DNA of 42,420 nucleotides from Microscillaceae bacterium (GCA_025054775.1 JANWZA010000063.1:1-42420); one strand, 5' to 3'; positions 9,175-18,983 are shown, numbered from the stretch's first letter. The notes: generated by a model from the sequence alone, not told the origin. A program made the numbers and translations.

Positions 9175-10209
9175 TCAATCTATCAAACTTGGAAAGTTCA
9201 CGATATTGATTTTTTTTCGCTTACGTTTTTTTATCTTCTTTCGGTTGGGGGGGTGGTCCTCAGTCTGTAAGCAGAGCGTAAATTCATGCGCTCCGCCAAG
9301 GCTACGGGCTATGCTAGAAATAGGGAAGTCATAGCTATAAAGTATATTTAAGCCTTTATACTTAAAACCTGATGAGAGTGAGAGGTTGGTATTAAGATTA
9401 GGTTTAAGAGGCAGACTTCGGACAAAGGCTCCAAAAGTAACTGGTTTGAAATAGGTTTGCAGTCCAAGGTCTAATTGTTGGAAATGAGCTTGTTGGCTGT
9501 AATTTATCATAGGATGTAGTGCGTAGGAATATCCTTCCTTGCGTCTTGCTCCCATAGTGTATCCGATGATTTTATAGCCCGTTTGCAAGGAATATTTTGG
9601 GGCTAATAGTTCTGGAGTTTGTCCTGTAAGCGATTGATTAGGTCGGTTAAGATGATGTGCGGCAATACTTAACCAAAAATTTTCCTTATAAAAAGCAATT
9701 CCTGCTCCAAGGTCTAAGTAATATACGTTTAGCCCCGAGGTATAGGTATCTTGTGAACTGCGGCTAAGCAACCCAGTAGGGGCGAGTTGATCACCAAAAA
9801 CTAACTTAAAATATTCTACGCTACGGTTGCCATAACCCGCTTGCAATCCCCCACGCATAGCCCAAAATGAGCTTAAAGGCACAGTATAAGCATACTGCAA
9901 ACTGATGTTGGTAGAGCGTAGCCCTGCCGAACCTGCTTTATCTGTGCTAATAAGTATACCTAAACTACTTTGTTGCCTGGCAAAATACTGGTCATAGCTG
10001 GCATTATAACTTACAAACTCACCCTCTAAAGCAGGAAATTGAGAACGAAAATTGAACAAAAATCGCCCTTGTCCTGTAGTACCTGTAAGTGCAGGATTGA
10101 GATAAAGTGGATTAGCATAAAATTGTGAAAAGTGTACGTCCTGAGCAAAAATTAGATAACTAGCGACCCAAAAGAGGGAGAAAAAGTATAATTGTAAAAG
10201 AAATGGCAT
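9175..10209 (-). CDS. PorP/SprF family T9SS outer-membrane protein
   Basis: This 344-residue protein has a signal peptide ending LIFAQ, followed directly by the family signature DVHFSQFYANPLYLNPALTG. Then come RFLFNFRSQFPAL and a series of beta strands that would form an outer-membrane barrel. In Flavobacterium johnsoniae, SprF is needed for surface localisation of a specific T9SS substrate (SprB), and PorP is a T9SS component in Porphyromonas. Bacteroidota genomes often have many copies, each next to a large adhesin gene. No such adhesin is adjacent here, so I cannot say whether this is the core PorP or a substrate-specific paralogue. The C-terminal basic tail (KKIKKRKRKK) is unusual for a barrel and probably lies in the periplasm. 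Confidence 0.9.
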   Translation of the reverse strand: MPFLLQLYFFSLFWVASYLIFAQDVHFSQFYANPLYLNPALTGTTGQGRFLFNFRSQFPALEGEFVSYNASYDQYFARQQSSLGILISTDKAGSAGLRSTNISLQYAYTVPLSSFWAMRGGLQAGYGNRSVEYFKLVFGDQLAPTGLLSRSSQDTYTSGLNVYYLDLGAGIAFYKENFWLSIAAHHLNRPNQSLTGQTPELLAPKYSLQTGYKIIGYTMGARRKEGYSYALHPMINYSQQAHFQQLDLGLQTYFKPVTFGAFVRSLPLKPNLNTNLSLSSGFKYKGLNILYSYDFPISSIARSLGGAHEFTLCLQTEDHPPNRKKIKKRKRKKINIVNFPSLID

Positions 10210-10435
10210 AAAATAGTTTATCTATTTGGGCGATATGCTTAGGGAATGACAATGGATAAGTACGTGAAAAAACATAACTAAGTTACAAAAACGTATCTTA
10301 AACTTGCGCCATGCTTACCCATTAGCTTCAAACGATAGGTGGCAATCATATCTCCTACAAAATTTACTCTTCGTTTACTTTTGAATTGTATTCCATCTCT
10401 AACTCAACAATCATTTTTTTTAGCTATCCAAGATT

Positions 10436-11635
10436 CTAACGCAATTTGAGCGTAGCCAAGGTGATAATTGCTAATAAAATGCCTACTATCCAAAAACGTG
10501 TTACAATAGTTGCCTCGTGATAACCTAATTTTTGGTAATGGTGATGCAAGGGAGCCATTCTAAAAATACGTCTGCCTTCACCATACTTCTTTTTAGTGTA
10601 TTTGAAGTAGCTTACTTGAATAATTACGGATAAATTTTCAACCAGAAACACGCCGCAAAGCACAGGAATAAGCAACTCCTTGCGGATACACAAAGCCAAT
10701 ACCGCAATAATGCCTCCCAAAGAGAGACTCCCTACATCACCCATAAACACACGTGCAGGAAAAGCATTGTACCATAGAAAGCCGATACAAGCCCCTGTAA
10801 ATGCAGTACAAAAAATTACTAATTCCCCTAAATTAGGAATAAACATAATGTTGAGGTATTTGGCAAACACAAAATTACCTGAAAGGTATGCTAAAACGCC
10901 CAATGTCAGCCCAATGATTGCCGAAATACCCGCTGCTAATCCATCTAGACCATCAGTAATATTTGCTCCATTAGATACAGCAGTGATGATAAAAGTAGCT
11001 ACTAATACATAAAATAACCAAGTAAAATCGCCTAATCCTATCAATTGCATTATTTTTTCATAATCCAACGAATTATTTTTGAAAAACGGCACCGTAGTAG
11101 CCATAGATTTTACATCTTGATAAGTATTACCACTAATAACACGAACTACCACATTTTTATTAAAGTACAAGGTTAGCCCTACAATAAAGCCCAAACCCAC
11201 TTGCCCAAATACTTTGTATTTGCCCTTGATACCTCGGTTGCTTACTAACCAACTATTCGGCTTTTTGAAAACTTTAACATAATCATCTAAAAAACCAATA
11301 AAACCCAACCACAAAGCAGAGCCAACCAACAAAAGTACATATACGTTGTCTAATTTGGCAAATAAAAGTGTGGGCAATACAATAGCAGCAATAATAATAA
11401 TGCCGCCCATAGTGGGTGTACCTTGTTTCTCTTTTTGCCCTTCTAAACCCAAATCTCGTATTGTTTCCCCTACTTGAAAGCGAATAAGCAGACGGATAAG
11501 CGTTTTGCCATAGATAATTGTAATTAAAAGTGATAGCAATGCTGCCATACCCGCCCTAAACGAAATGTATTGAAAAACACCCGCTCCTGGTAGGTTAAAT
11601 ACCTTGTCTAAATAGTTAAAAAGATAGTAAAACAT
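10436..11635 (-). CDS. mraY: Phospho-N-acetylmuramoyl-pentapeptide-transferase
   Basis: MraY transfers phospho-MurNAc-pentapeptide from UDP to undecaprenyl phosphate, forming lipid I at the inner membrane. The 399-residue protein is polytopic and has the family motifs [34 protein letters not shown] (catalytic Asp cluster) and [12 protein letters not shown], plus [10 protein letters not shown] near the C-terminus. A segment of about 60 residues ([12 protein letters not shown]...) forms an enlarged loop, as is usual in Bacteroidota MraY. The gene lies 30 bp after nosL on the same strand. It is away from the other cell-wall and division genes with which mraY is normally clustered (murE, murD, ftsW), none of which is visible in the window. 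Confidence 0.97.
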   Translation of the reverse strand: MFYYLFNYLDKVFNLPGAGVFQYISFRAGMAALLSLLITIIYGKTLIRLLIRFQVGETIRDLGLEGQKEKQGTPTMGGIIIIAAIVLPTLLFAKLDNVYVLLLVGSALWLGFIGFLDDYVKVFKKPNSWLVSNRGIKGKYKVFGQVGLGFIVGLTLYFNKNVVVRVISGNTYQDVKSMATTVPFFKNNSLDYEKIMQLIGLGDFTWLFYVLVATFIITAVSNGANITDGLDGLAAGISAIIGLTLGVLAYLSGNFVFAKYLNIMFIPNLGELVIFCTAFTGACIGFLWYNAFPARVFMGDVGSLSLGGIIAVLALCIRKELLIPVLCGVFLVENLSVIIQVSYFKYTKKKYGEGRRIFRMAPLHHHYQKLGYHEATIVTRFWIVGILLAIITLATLKLR

Positions 11636-11665
11636 AAAAAATGAAGAAAAATAACAAAACGATGT

Positions 11666-12163
11666 TTACTTGTTGGTATTGATAACCTCTTTGAGTTCTT
11701 TGAGGGTTACTTCTTCAAAGTGCAGAATTTTTTTTCCTTTGTGTTCTTTCAAAAAATCTTTAGCGGCATCTGCCGTTTTGAATGGCACAAAATCGTGTCC
11801 CATTGGTCCTATTACATCGCTATTTACTACGTACCACGCTTTTTTGCCGTCTATCCGTTTGCCTTCATAATACTCTACTACCGAAACTTCTTTTACCCAA
11901 TCAGGTTTTTTCTTCTCATCTAAAAATGAAATAAACATACAGCGAGGTGAGCAGAAGTGTATCTCCTCATCACGTTCTGTGGTAACTATGGTGTGCCATT
12001 TAGGGTATTCCTTAGAAGGCATACCACAATTTCGGCAGTCGTAATCTATCAATTTGATGTCTTTTATCTCATCACTTACTTCAGTTTTATTTTTTTTAGC
12101 TTGACAAGCCCACAGCCCAACCACAAGGCTTGCAGAAAGGTAAAAATATAGCAAGTTTTTCAT
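11666..12163 (-). CDS. NosL-family copper-binding lipoprotein
   Basis: This 165-residue protein has a lipoprotein signal with a lipobox at LWAC, followed by a charged linker. The NosL core has DCRNCGMP, HFCSPRCMFISF, a YVVNS strand, and GPMGHDFVPF, with A..FL.EHKGK.ILHF near the end. Known NosL proteins bind Cu(I) and help mature nitrous oxide reductase, but members without a nos operon are frequent in Bacteroidota and probably serve general periplasmic copper or metal handling. No nosZ, nosD, nosF or nosY is in the window. The gene is 30 bp upstream of mraY and may share its transcript. Confidence 0.88.
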   Translation of the reverse strand: MKNLLYFYLSASLVVGLWACQAKKNKTEVSDEIKDIKLIDYDCRNCGMPSKEYPKWHTIVTTERDEEIHFCSPRCMFISFLDEKKKPDWVKEVSVVEYYEGKRIDGKKAWYVVNSDVIGPMGHDFVPFKTADAAKDFLKEHKGKKILHFEEVTLKELKEVINTNK

Positions 12164-12836
12164 AGAATTTCAATAGTAAAAGCTATGCAAATAATTTGGC
12201 AACAAATTACGCAGAAATTTAGGGGTTTTGCAAATAATTGGAGTAAGAAGGCAAAAAAATACACAAATCTTACTTTTACTTTGTATTCAGTCTATTCATT
12301 CAAACCTGATAGCTTTACTATTAATTTATTTTTTGGGTGGTTTGGTATGCACTTGTTTGCAAATGTTCGATTTCTGATAAAATTTCCTAACCATACCAGT
12401 ATTTCTCTCCCCTATCACCTGCCAGCATTTCACTTAAGGAGCATAGGCATACACCCTATCCAACCTTTTTAATATTTTTATCTTACATAAGACCACAATT
12501 CATCTATTTGAACACTACAATAATACCTCAATTGCAAATACCTCAATTGCAAATTAGTACAGGCATGCTCTGTTGCTTTGTTTGAACTCACGTAAAATCA
12601 TTGATATTGGCTCCGAAGTTAGTTGCCACAATTCCAAACAAAAAGTTTTGTGTTCGGTCTTCTTTACGACTATTTTTACTACCTTTGTCTTAAGTTAATG
12701 AAATAGTCTACTTTTGTTATTACTTGAAGCACAACGCAGAAGTAAAAAAACTCACTGTCTATTCCGTCAAATAGTCATCATATATTTTAGACCACAACTT
12801 AAAATACTCTGAATACCACCCTATAATATACTAAAA
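12164..12836. other. Gene-free region between divergent nosL and the nuclease-helicase gene
   Basis: I see no convincing gene, RNA or clear TAnnTTTG promoter in these 673 bp. The only notable structure is a two-copy 15-bp tandem duplication at 12523-12552. A 95-codon open frame at 12185-12472 has no recognisable domain or typical composition and is probably chance. Confidence 0.6.
12523..12552. repeat. Perfect two-copy tandem repeat of 15 bp
   Basis: ATACCTCAATTGCAA occurs at 12523-12537 and again at 12538-12552 without a mismatch. It contains the palindrome CAATTG. A recent local duplication is the simplest explanation. Confidence 0.8.
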
Positions 12837-15800
12837 ATGCTCACCTCTTTGGAAGCTCATTATTATTGGCAAAACTTATACAACATTACCCAAAGCCCTG
12901 AACTCTCACCCAAGCAACAACTTGCTGCATATGATAACATTTTCTTTTCAGTCCTAAACCTCTTGACGGAAAAGCGCGAAAAACAAATTTTTGCGGGTTT
13001 GTTTGCCAAAATTAACTTCGTGTGCCAAGTCTATGATTTAGGGCAAGCATGGGAAGACAAACTACAAGCCTTACGAAATCTTTTGCGAAAAAATAATACA
13101 CAAGTTCGCTTTCAACCTACTGAAGCTCAACGATTTACTGCTCTTTCTATTCTTACCGAACTAGTATTTCTTACACAAAATCCACAAAACCGTGAGTCTA
13201 TTCCCGAATACATAGCTCAATTTTTGGCAGATAAGCCCATAGTCAATTTAGTGGAAAGGCACCAACCTACCCAACTACTTACCAACGTTTGGGCAAGCAT
13301 TCTGAACAAAAGCCACTTAAAAGAACACCAAGGAAAAAAGCAAATCACGCTTACCTGCCAAACTGAAAACTACGGCAAAGTAGAGATTACAGTAAACGAC
13401 ATTCAAGTTTATGCACAAGGAAAATTATACAAGCACTTTCGTTTGGCTGAAAATTGCCTATGGTATGTTATCCACCAAAACCTACTTTTTACCGAAGTGG
13501 AATGTCTAGAACCTACCGCTTGGGTTACTACCGACAACACGCTCATCGTGCTTGAACCCGATTATTTGATTGATGCCTCTGCCATTGCCCGCTGTTTTTT
13601 GCGAGAAGGCGTTACACCTTACTTATATCTTTTAGATAAATTGACCCTGTTCCAAGGCAATGAATTTACACTAGAAGGAAATCTTATGAATGAAATATTA
13701 GACGAATGGGTGAAACAACCTACTATCCATTTTGAAGAAGCCTCTAAAAAAGCCCTCGCCAAGTACAGCCTCGTTGCCTCAAAAGTGCAAAAAGAGCAAC
13801 TCATGACAATACTAGAACGAATAAAAGTTCAATTTGAAAATGTTAAAAATGCTCTAAGCGAATTTCAAAAACACGAACTCATTACCGAACCTACTTTTAT
13901 CTCCCCCACGCATGGCTTGCAAGGAAGGTTAGATATTTTAGCCAAAGACAAACAAAACCCAAAACGTAAAGATATTGTAGAGCTCAAATCAGGAAATTCT
14001 TTTCCACAATCAAAAGAAGCGAACCACAATGACCTTATTCAAGTTGCATGTTACAATTTATTGATTGAGAATACTTTTCAAGAACGTACAGGTATAAGTG
14101 CTATTCTCTATTCCAAAGATAATAACCGACCTCTCCGCAACTGTGGTAAACTCAATTTTGAGCAACAAGAAGCCCTACAAATACGCAACCGCATCGTAGC
14201 TATTGATTTTGCTTTGGCACGCAACCCCCAAAAAATATTTGATAAGTTTCTCTCCCTTTTTAATAACCTACCTGACTACAAAGTAAGAGAGGCTAAATAC
14301 ATTGACCAACTTTGGCAACAAGCCAACGAACTAGAAAGAGCTTATTTTACTGCTTTTTTCAGCCTTACTATGCGCGAGCGGCTAATAGCCAAAATCGGAA
14401 GTGTATCTAATACTGACTATGCCGAAGGCTTTGCCAACTTGTGGAAACGTAGCCTTGCAGATAAAAAAGAAACTTTTAGCATCTTGCACGGGCTACAAGT
14501 AGAAAAATTTGACACAGAAAAATTCGAACTTCGTTTACGTATCCCTGATTTTCAAATAAGTATATTCCGTGAAAACGATATTGCAATACTTTACCCAACA
14601 CCTGACCCAAACGAGCCTGCCCCTACTAAACAAGCCTTACTTAAAGCTACCGTTAAACGCCTCCAAAAAAGTGAAATCTGCCTCAAACTTTGGTCTAAGC
14701 ATATAGAAAAAACTTACTTTGAACAACATGCCACTTGGGCAATAGAACCACTTTTGTTAGAAAAAAATTATGACAATCTGCTCGCTTCGCTAATCCTTTT
14801 TTTGCAAGCTACCCAAGAGAAAAAAGAACTTATTTTAGGATTGCAACAACCTACTTTTGAGCCTGAAATACCACCACAATTAGAGCAATTCCTACAAGCA
14901 TTAGCCCAAAAACTCAATGCTGAACAAATAACTATTTTGCGAAAAGCCCTTTCTGCTCAAAATTATTTCCTTTTGCAAGGACCTCCAGGCACAGGTAAAA
15001 CTTCGCAAATGCTTAAAAATATGGTGCAGTATTTATTCAACCATACCACAGAGATAATTGTTCTTTTAGCTTTTACCAACCGTGCCACAGACGAAATTTG
15101 CGAAAAATTGAAAGCCGTTTGCCCTCACGAGTTTATTCGTTTTGGCACTTCTGACGAGGGTGAGACTTTTGGTGAAAAAATTTTGAGAGAAGAGAAAACA
15201 CTCATGGCTATTAGTGAAAAGTTGAAACGAACTCGTGTTTTTGTTTCTACCGTTTCTTCTTTTTTAGCAAATATGCAGTTTATTCCCCAATTTGATACGC
15301 TTATTGTAGATGAGGCTTCGCAACTTACCGAACCCTATTTATGTGGCATTTTACCAAAATTCAAAAGATTTATCTTAATTGGTGATGAAAAACAACTCCC
15401 TGCCGTTATTACTCAACCTCCCGAATTTTGCAAAACAGATAACCCACAACTAGCCCAAATCTTTTTGAGCGATTTAAGCATCTCCATCTTTGAACGCTTA
15501 CTTCTTAATGCCCAAGCCAAAAATTGGCACGAGTGCTATGCCATGCTCAGCACCCAATTTCGTACTCACCAAGATATTGCAGGTTTTATTAGCAAAGAAT
15601 TTTACAAAACGCTGAAAGTAGGTAGCCCTCAGCAACAAGCCCCTTGGACCTGGTTTAACCCACTTTCAACAGACAACATAGAGCGAAATTTAGCCCAAAG
15701 CCGTATGATTTTTATCCCTACTCAAAAAGAAAAACAAAGCAAATTACACAAGCAAGAAGCCCAAATCGTTGCCAAATTAGTTTCTACTATTCGCAAAGCA

Positions 15801-16175
15801 CGAGGAGAACTTTTTAATGAAAACACCATAGGCATCATTACACCTTACAAAGCCCAAATTGCTGAAATTACGAAACAATTAGCCCCTGACTTACAAGAAC
15901 TCGTAACTGTTGATACCGTTGAGCGTTACCAAGGCAGTGAGCGAGAAATCATTATCATTTCTATGGCACTAAACCATGAATTACAACTCCGCAATTTGCA
16001 AATGCTTAATTATGACGGTTCAGTAGATAGAAAATTGAACGTCGCTTTGAGCCGCGCCCGCGAGCAACTTATCTTGTTAGGCAACCCTGAAATTTTGCAA
16101 AAAGCCACATTTTACCAAAAACTGTTACAATATATTCCTTACCATTGGAAATGGAAGGAGAGTGAGAGCGAGTAG
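12837..16175 (+). CDS. Dna2-like PD-(D/E)XK nuclease-SF1 helicase fusion
   Basis: This 1112-residue protein has a predicted nuclease in its first half and a superfamily 1 helicase in its second. Nuclease motifs are GRLD (363-366), VELKSG (Glu382, Lys384) and the downstream Q.ACYNLL helix, the order seen in Cas4/Dna2-type PD-(D/E)XK enzymes. The helicase has Walker A GPPGTGKT (715-722), DEAS (825-828), GDEKQLP, STQFRTHQDIAGFIS, VDTVERYQGSE and NVALSRAREQL (about 1068-1078), the set of UPF1/Dna2-like SF1B helicases. The CxxCx5C cluster that follows the nuclease in Dna2 and binds an Fe-S centre is not visible. It probably unwinds and trims DNA flaps or ends in repair. No defence genes adjoin it; it stands alone 92 bp before purL. 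Confidence 0.87.
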   Translation: MLTSLEAHYYWQNLYNITQSPELSPKQQLAAYDNIFFSVLNLLTEKREKQIFAGLFAKINFVCQVYDLGQAWEDKLQALRNLLRKNNTQVRFQPTEAQRFTALSILTELVFLTQNPQNRESIPEYIAQFLADKPIVNLVERHQPTQLLTNVWASILNKSHLKEHQGKKQITLTCQTENYGKVEITVNDIQVYAQGKLYKHFRLAENCLWYVIHQNLLFTEVECLEPTAWVTTDNTLIVLEPDYLIDASAIARCFLREGVTPYLYLLDKLTLFQGNEFTLEGNLMNEILDEWVKQPTIHFEEASKKALAKYSLVASKVQKEQLMTILERIKVQFENVKNALSEFQKHELITEPTFISPTHGLQGRLDILAKDKQNPKRKDIVELKSGNSFPQSKEANHNDLIQVACYNLLIENTFQERTGISAILYSKDNNRPLRNCGKLNFEQQEALQIRNRIVAIDFALARNPQKIFDKFLSLFNNLPDYKVREAKYIDQLWQQANELERAYFTAFFSLTMRERLIAKIGSVSNTDYAEGFANLWKRSLADKKETFSILHGLQVEKFDTEKFELRLRIPDFQISIFRENDIAILYPTPDPNEPAPTKQALLKATVKRLQKSEICLKLWSKHIEKTYFEQHATWAIEPLLLEKNYDNLLASLILFLQATQEKKELILGLQQPTFEPEIPPQLEQFLQALAQKLNAEQITILRKALSAQNYFLLQGPPGTGKTSQMLKNMVQYLFNHTTEIIVLLAFTNRATDEICEKLKAVCPHEFIRFGTSDEGETFGEKILREEKTLMAISEKLKRTRVFVSTVSSFLANMQFIPQFDTLIVDEASQLTEPYLCGILPKFKRFILIGDEKQLPAVITQPPEFCKTDNPQLAQIFLSDLSISIFERLLLNAQAKNWHECYAMLSTQFRTHQDIAGFISKEFYKTLKVGSPQQQAPWTWFNPLSTDNIERNLAQSRMIFIPTQKEKQSKLHKQEAQIVAKLVSTIRKARGELFNENTIGIITPYKAQIAEITKQLAPDLQELVTVDTVERYQGSEREIIIISMALNHELQLRNLQMLNYDGSVDRKLNVALSRAREQLILLGNPEILQKATFYQKLLQYIPYHWKWKESESE

Positions 16176-16210
16176 CTAACTGCTCAATTTCCAAGCTATC
16201 ACTTTTTTTG

Positions 16211-16218
16211 TAGATTTG
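16211..16218 (+). promoter_or_regulatory. -7 box upstream of purL
   Basis: TAGATTTG fits TAnnTTTG. RNA would begin near 16224, which is downstream of the TTG codon at 16216 that would give the longest purL frame. This supports the GTG at 16267 as the real start. A -33 TTTG is not evident. Confidence 0.45.
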
Positions 16219-16266
16219 CACGAAAAAAATCATTCTTGTTTTATTTCTAAAACCATAATTAAAAAC

Positions 16267-18543
16267 GTGCAAACTACCCAAACTTTACCCACCGTAGAAA
16301 CTGCCCAAAAATTAGGGCTGCTGCCCGAAGAGTATGACAAAATTTGTGAATACTTAGGCAGAAAACCTAATTTTACCGAACTCTCTGCCTATTCGGTCAT
16401 GTGGTCAGAGCATTGTAGCTACAAAAATTCTATTGCATGGCTCAAAAAATTGCCCAAAGACTCGCCCCGAATGTTAGCAAAAGCAGGTGAGGAGAACGCG
16501 GGTCTGGTAGCTATTGGTGATGGCTTGGCTTGCGTCTTCAAAATAGAATCGCACAATCACCCTTCTGCCATTGAGCCTTACCAAGGGGCAGCCACAGGGG
16601 TTGGCGGTATCAATCGCGATATTTTTACCATGGGCGCGCGCCCTATTGCTCAGCTCAATTCTTTAAGATTTGGAAATATTGCTTTGGATAAAACGAAATT
16701 TTTAGTCAAAGGAGTAGTCAAAGGCATTAGTGATTACGGCAATGCCTTCGGGATTCCTACCGTAGGAGGAGAGGTGTATTTTGAGGAATGTTACGAGACT
16801 AATCCCTTAGTTAATGTCTTTTCTGCGGGTATTGTCAAGATAGGGAAAATTGCTTCTGCTATCGCTTATGGTGTAGGAAATCCTGTCTTTATCGTTGGCT
16901 CTGCCACAGGAAAAGACGGTATCCACGGAGCCACTTTTGCTTCGGAAGATATTACCGAAAAATCCTCCTCTAAATTGCCTTCAGTGCAAGTGGGCGACCC
17001 TTTCCAAGAAAAATTATTGTTAGAAGCCACCTTAGAAGTTATTGACAAAGAACTGGTTATCGGTGTGCAGGATATGGGTGCAGCAGGAATTATCTGCTCT
17101 ACCTCCGAAATGTCTGCTAAAGGCAAGCATGGCATGGTGATTGATTTAGACAAGGTACCACTTCGGCAAGCTAACATGGAAGCCTTTGAAATCCTGCTCT
17201 CCGAAAGCCAAGAGCGTATGCTCATTGTGGGCAAAAAAGGCAAAGAAGCCGAAATTCAAGCCATTTTTGAAAAATGGGACCTAAACTGCTCACAAATTGG
17301 CGAAGTTACCGATACCCAACGTTTACACTTTTACCAAAAAGGTGAACTCGTTGCCGATATTCCTGCCAGTAGCTTGGTGTTAGGCGGCGGCGCCCCTGTG
17401 TATTACAGAGAATACACCGAGCCAAGCTATTTCAAAGAATACCAGCAGTTTGACCTACACACCATTCCCCAACCACAAACCTTAGAAGAGTACCAACAAA
17501 TTGCCCAATTTTTACTCTCTCACCCTAACATTTGTAGCCGCAAGTGGATTTACGAACAATACGATAGCATGGTAGGTACTGCCAACGCAAGCACCAACTT
17601 GCCCGCTGACGCTGCCGTCGTGCATATCAAAGGCACGGACAGAGCCATCGTCATTTGTGTAGATTGCAACGGCAGATACGTATTTGCCAACCCCGAAATA
17701 GGTACTATGATAGCCGTTTGCGAAGCAGCACGCAACGTGGTGTGTGCAGGTGGCGAGCCTGTTGCCATTACTAATAACTTAAACTTTGGTAATCCTTATA
17801 ATCCTGAGGTCTATTGGCAATTTGTAGGAGCTATTCAAGGCATGAAAGCCGCTTGCGAAGCCCTTGGCACTCCCGTTACAGGCGGAAACGTAAGTTTTTA
17901 CAACCAATCCAGCAGTGTAAACAAACAAGGTGGAAACGTGAGCAATGCCGTTTTTCCTACACCTACTATCGGAATGTTAGGCATTATGGACAACATTCAC
18001 ACCCAACGCATGGGGCTGGGCTTCCAAAACGTAGGGGATATGATTTATGTGTTAGGAAACATCACCAACGATATTGCTTGCTCTACTTACCTTTACCATT
18101 ACCACCAGCACAAAGCCGCCCCTGCTCCTTTCTTTGATTTGCAAGCTGAAATTGATTTACAAAAGTTAGTCAAAGGGCTAATCCAACACCAACTTATTCA
18201 ATCCGCACACGATATCTCTGACGGAGGCTTATTCATTACCCTTGCTGAAAGTGCTTTGGTCAAGCAGTTAGGTTTTTCGGTATTTATGCCTGAAAGTGTG
18301 AAAGAAAACCAAATCCGCCCTGACGCTTTCTGGTTCGGTGAAGGGCAAGGGCGAATAGTGGTGAGCGTAAACCCTGACAAGGTGCAAGCCTTTGAACAAT
18401 TTTTAATAGAAAACGATACCGTTGAGGCTACCTACATAGGAGAGGTTACACAAACTGACTTCCTAATTGATGGTGAACTCTGGATTACTACCCAAGAAGC
18501 AAAAAATTTGTATGATAACACATTAGAAAACCTTTTAGACTAA
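16267..18543 (+). CDS. purL: Phosphoribosylformylglycinamidine synthase, small PurL
   Basis: PurL makes FGAM from FGAR, ATP and ammonia in purine synthesis. Small PurL works with PurQ and PurS, neither of which is in the window. The protein shows SEHCSYKNS, the HNHPSAIEPYQGAATGVGG active-site segment, the internal repeat (DSMVGTANAS, GNLNFGNPYNPEVYWQF-type strand, TGGNVSFYNQ), and a late HDISDGGL motif. The longest frame begins with TTG at 16216, inside a promoter-like box. Starting at the GTG at 16267 gives 758 residues beginning with a QTTQTLPTVETAQKLGL segment, close to normal small-PurL length. Neither site has an obvious Shine-Dalgarno, as is usual in this phylum. Confidence 0.95.
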   Translation: MQTTQTLPTVETAQKLGLLPEEYDKICEYLGRKPNFTELSAYSVMWSEHCSYKNSIAWLKKLPKDSPRMLAKAGEENAGLVAIGDGLACVFKIESHNHPSAIEPYQGAATGVGGINRDIFTMGARPIAQLNSLRFGNIALDKTKFLVKGVVKGISDYGNAFGIPTVGGEVYFEECYETNPLVNVFSAGIVKIGKIASAIAYGVGNPVFIVGSATGKDGIHGATFASEDITEKSSSKLPSVQVGDPFQEKLLLEATLEVIDKELVIGVQDMGAAGIICSTSEMSAKGKHGMVIDLDKVPLRQANMEAFEILLSESQERMLIVGKKGKEAEIQAIFEKWDLNCSQIGEVTDTQRLHFYQKGELVADIPASSLVLGGGAPVYYREYTEPSYFKEYQQFDLHTIPQPQTLEEYQQIAQFLLSHPNICSRKWIYEQYDSMVGTANASTNLPADAAVVHIKGTDRAIVICVDCNGRYVFANPEIGTMIAVCEAARNVVCAGGEPVAITNNLNFGNPYNPEVYWQFVGAIQGMKAACEALGTPVTGGNVSFYNQSSSVNKQGGNVSNAVFPTPTIGMLGIMDNIHTQRMGLGFQNVGDMIYVLGNITNDIACSTYLYHYHQHKAAPAPFFDLQAEIDLQKLVKGLIQHQLIQSAHDISDGGLFITLAESALVKQLGFSVFMPESVKENQIRPDAFWFGEGQGRIVVSVNPDKVQAFEQFLIENDTVEATYIGEVTQTDFLIDGELWITTQEAKNLYDNTLENLLD

Positions 18544-18605
18544 CACCTTAATACTTCTTACATCACTGATAACAACTAATAAAATACTCTAAGAACTTAA
18601 TAGCT

Positions 18606-18983
18606 AATTTCTATTACTCAATGTTTATTCTTTAATAGTAAATATTTAACTTTTAATGTCTAATGTTTAGTTTTTAATACTCAATGTTTACTATTTAATA
18701 GTAAATGTTTATTTTTTAATAGTAAATGTTAAATTTCAGTTATATAATACTTAATTTTTAATGTTAAAGCCTTAACACCTAATGTTAAAACTTCAATATT
18801 TAATAATTAAAGATTAACATTTAGTACTAAAACAGTAACACTTAACACTAAAATGCTAACATTTAATTTCAATATATTAAAATATAATACTTAAACAGTA
18901 ACATTTAATATTAAAATCTTACTTTCTAATACTTATAAATTAACATTTATTGTTAAAATCTTAACATTTAACATTAAAAACTA
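18606..18983. repeat. Tandem array of 18 degenerate 21-bp units
   Basis: Cutting the sequence every 21 bp from 18606 gives 18 units in perfect register, with no insertion or deletion. Most contain a core close to TTTAATANTAAA, flanked by AACA on the left and TT on the right. Examples start at 18816, 18837, 18900, 18942 and 18963. Units at 18585-18605 and 18984-19004 are weaker matches. The left third carries AATGTTT words and the right half AACATTT words, so the array is roughly self-complementary and could fold on itself. Stop codons occur in several units in the frames tested on both strands, so it does not appear to be coding now. It fills most of the 546-bp gap between purL and nadD. The function is unknown. 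Confidence 0.85.

Noticed and set aside
11666-12163. nosL as evidence of a denitrification operon
   Set aside because: No nosZ, nosD, nosF or nosY is adjacent, and stand-alone NosL proteins are common in Bacteroidota.
12185-12472. 95-codon open frame between nosL and the helicase gene
   Set aside because: No recognisable motif, no promoter or spacing that supports it, and a composition like translated AT-rich intergenic DNA.
12837-16175. Helicase fusion as part of a Cas4/CRISPR or BREX-like defence island
   Set aside because: Neighbours are nosL and purL, with no other defence-related gene in the window.
18606-18983. Tandem array as a coding heptad-repeat gene or CRISPR
   Set aside because: Stops occur in several units in the frames tested on each strand, and there is no alternation of constant repeats with unique spacers, so it is neither an evident gene nor a CRISPR array.
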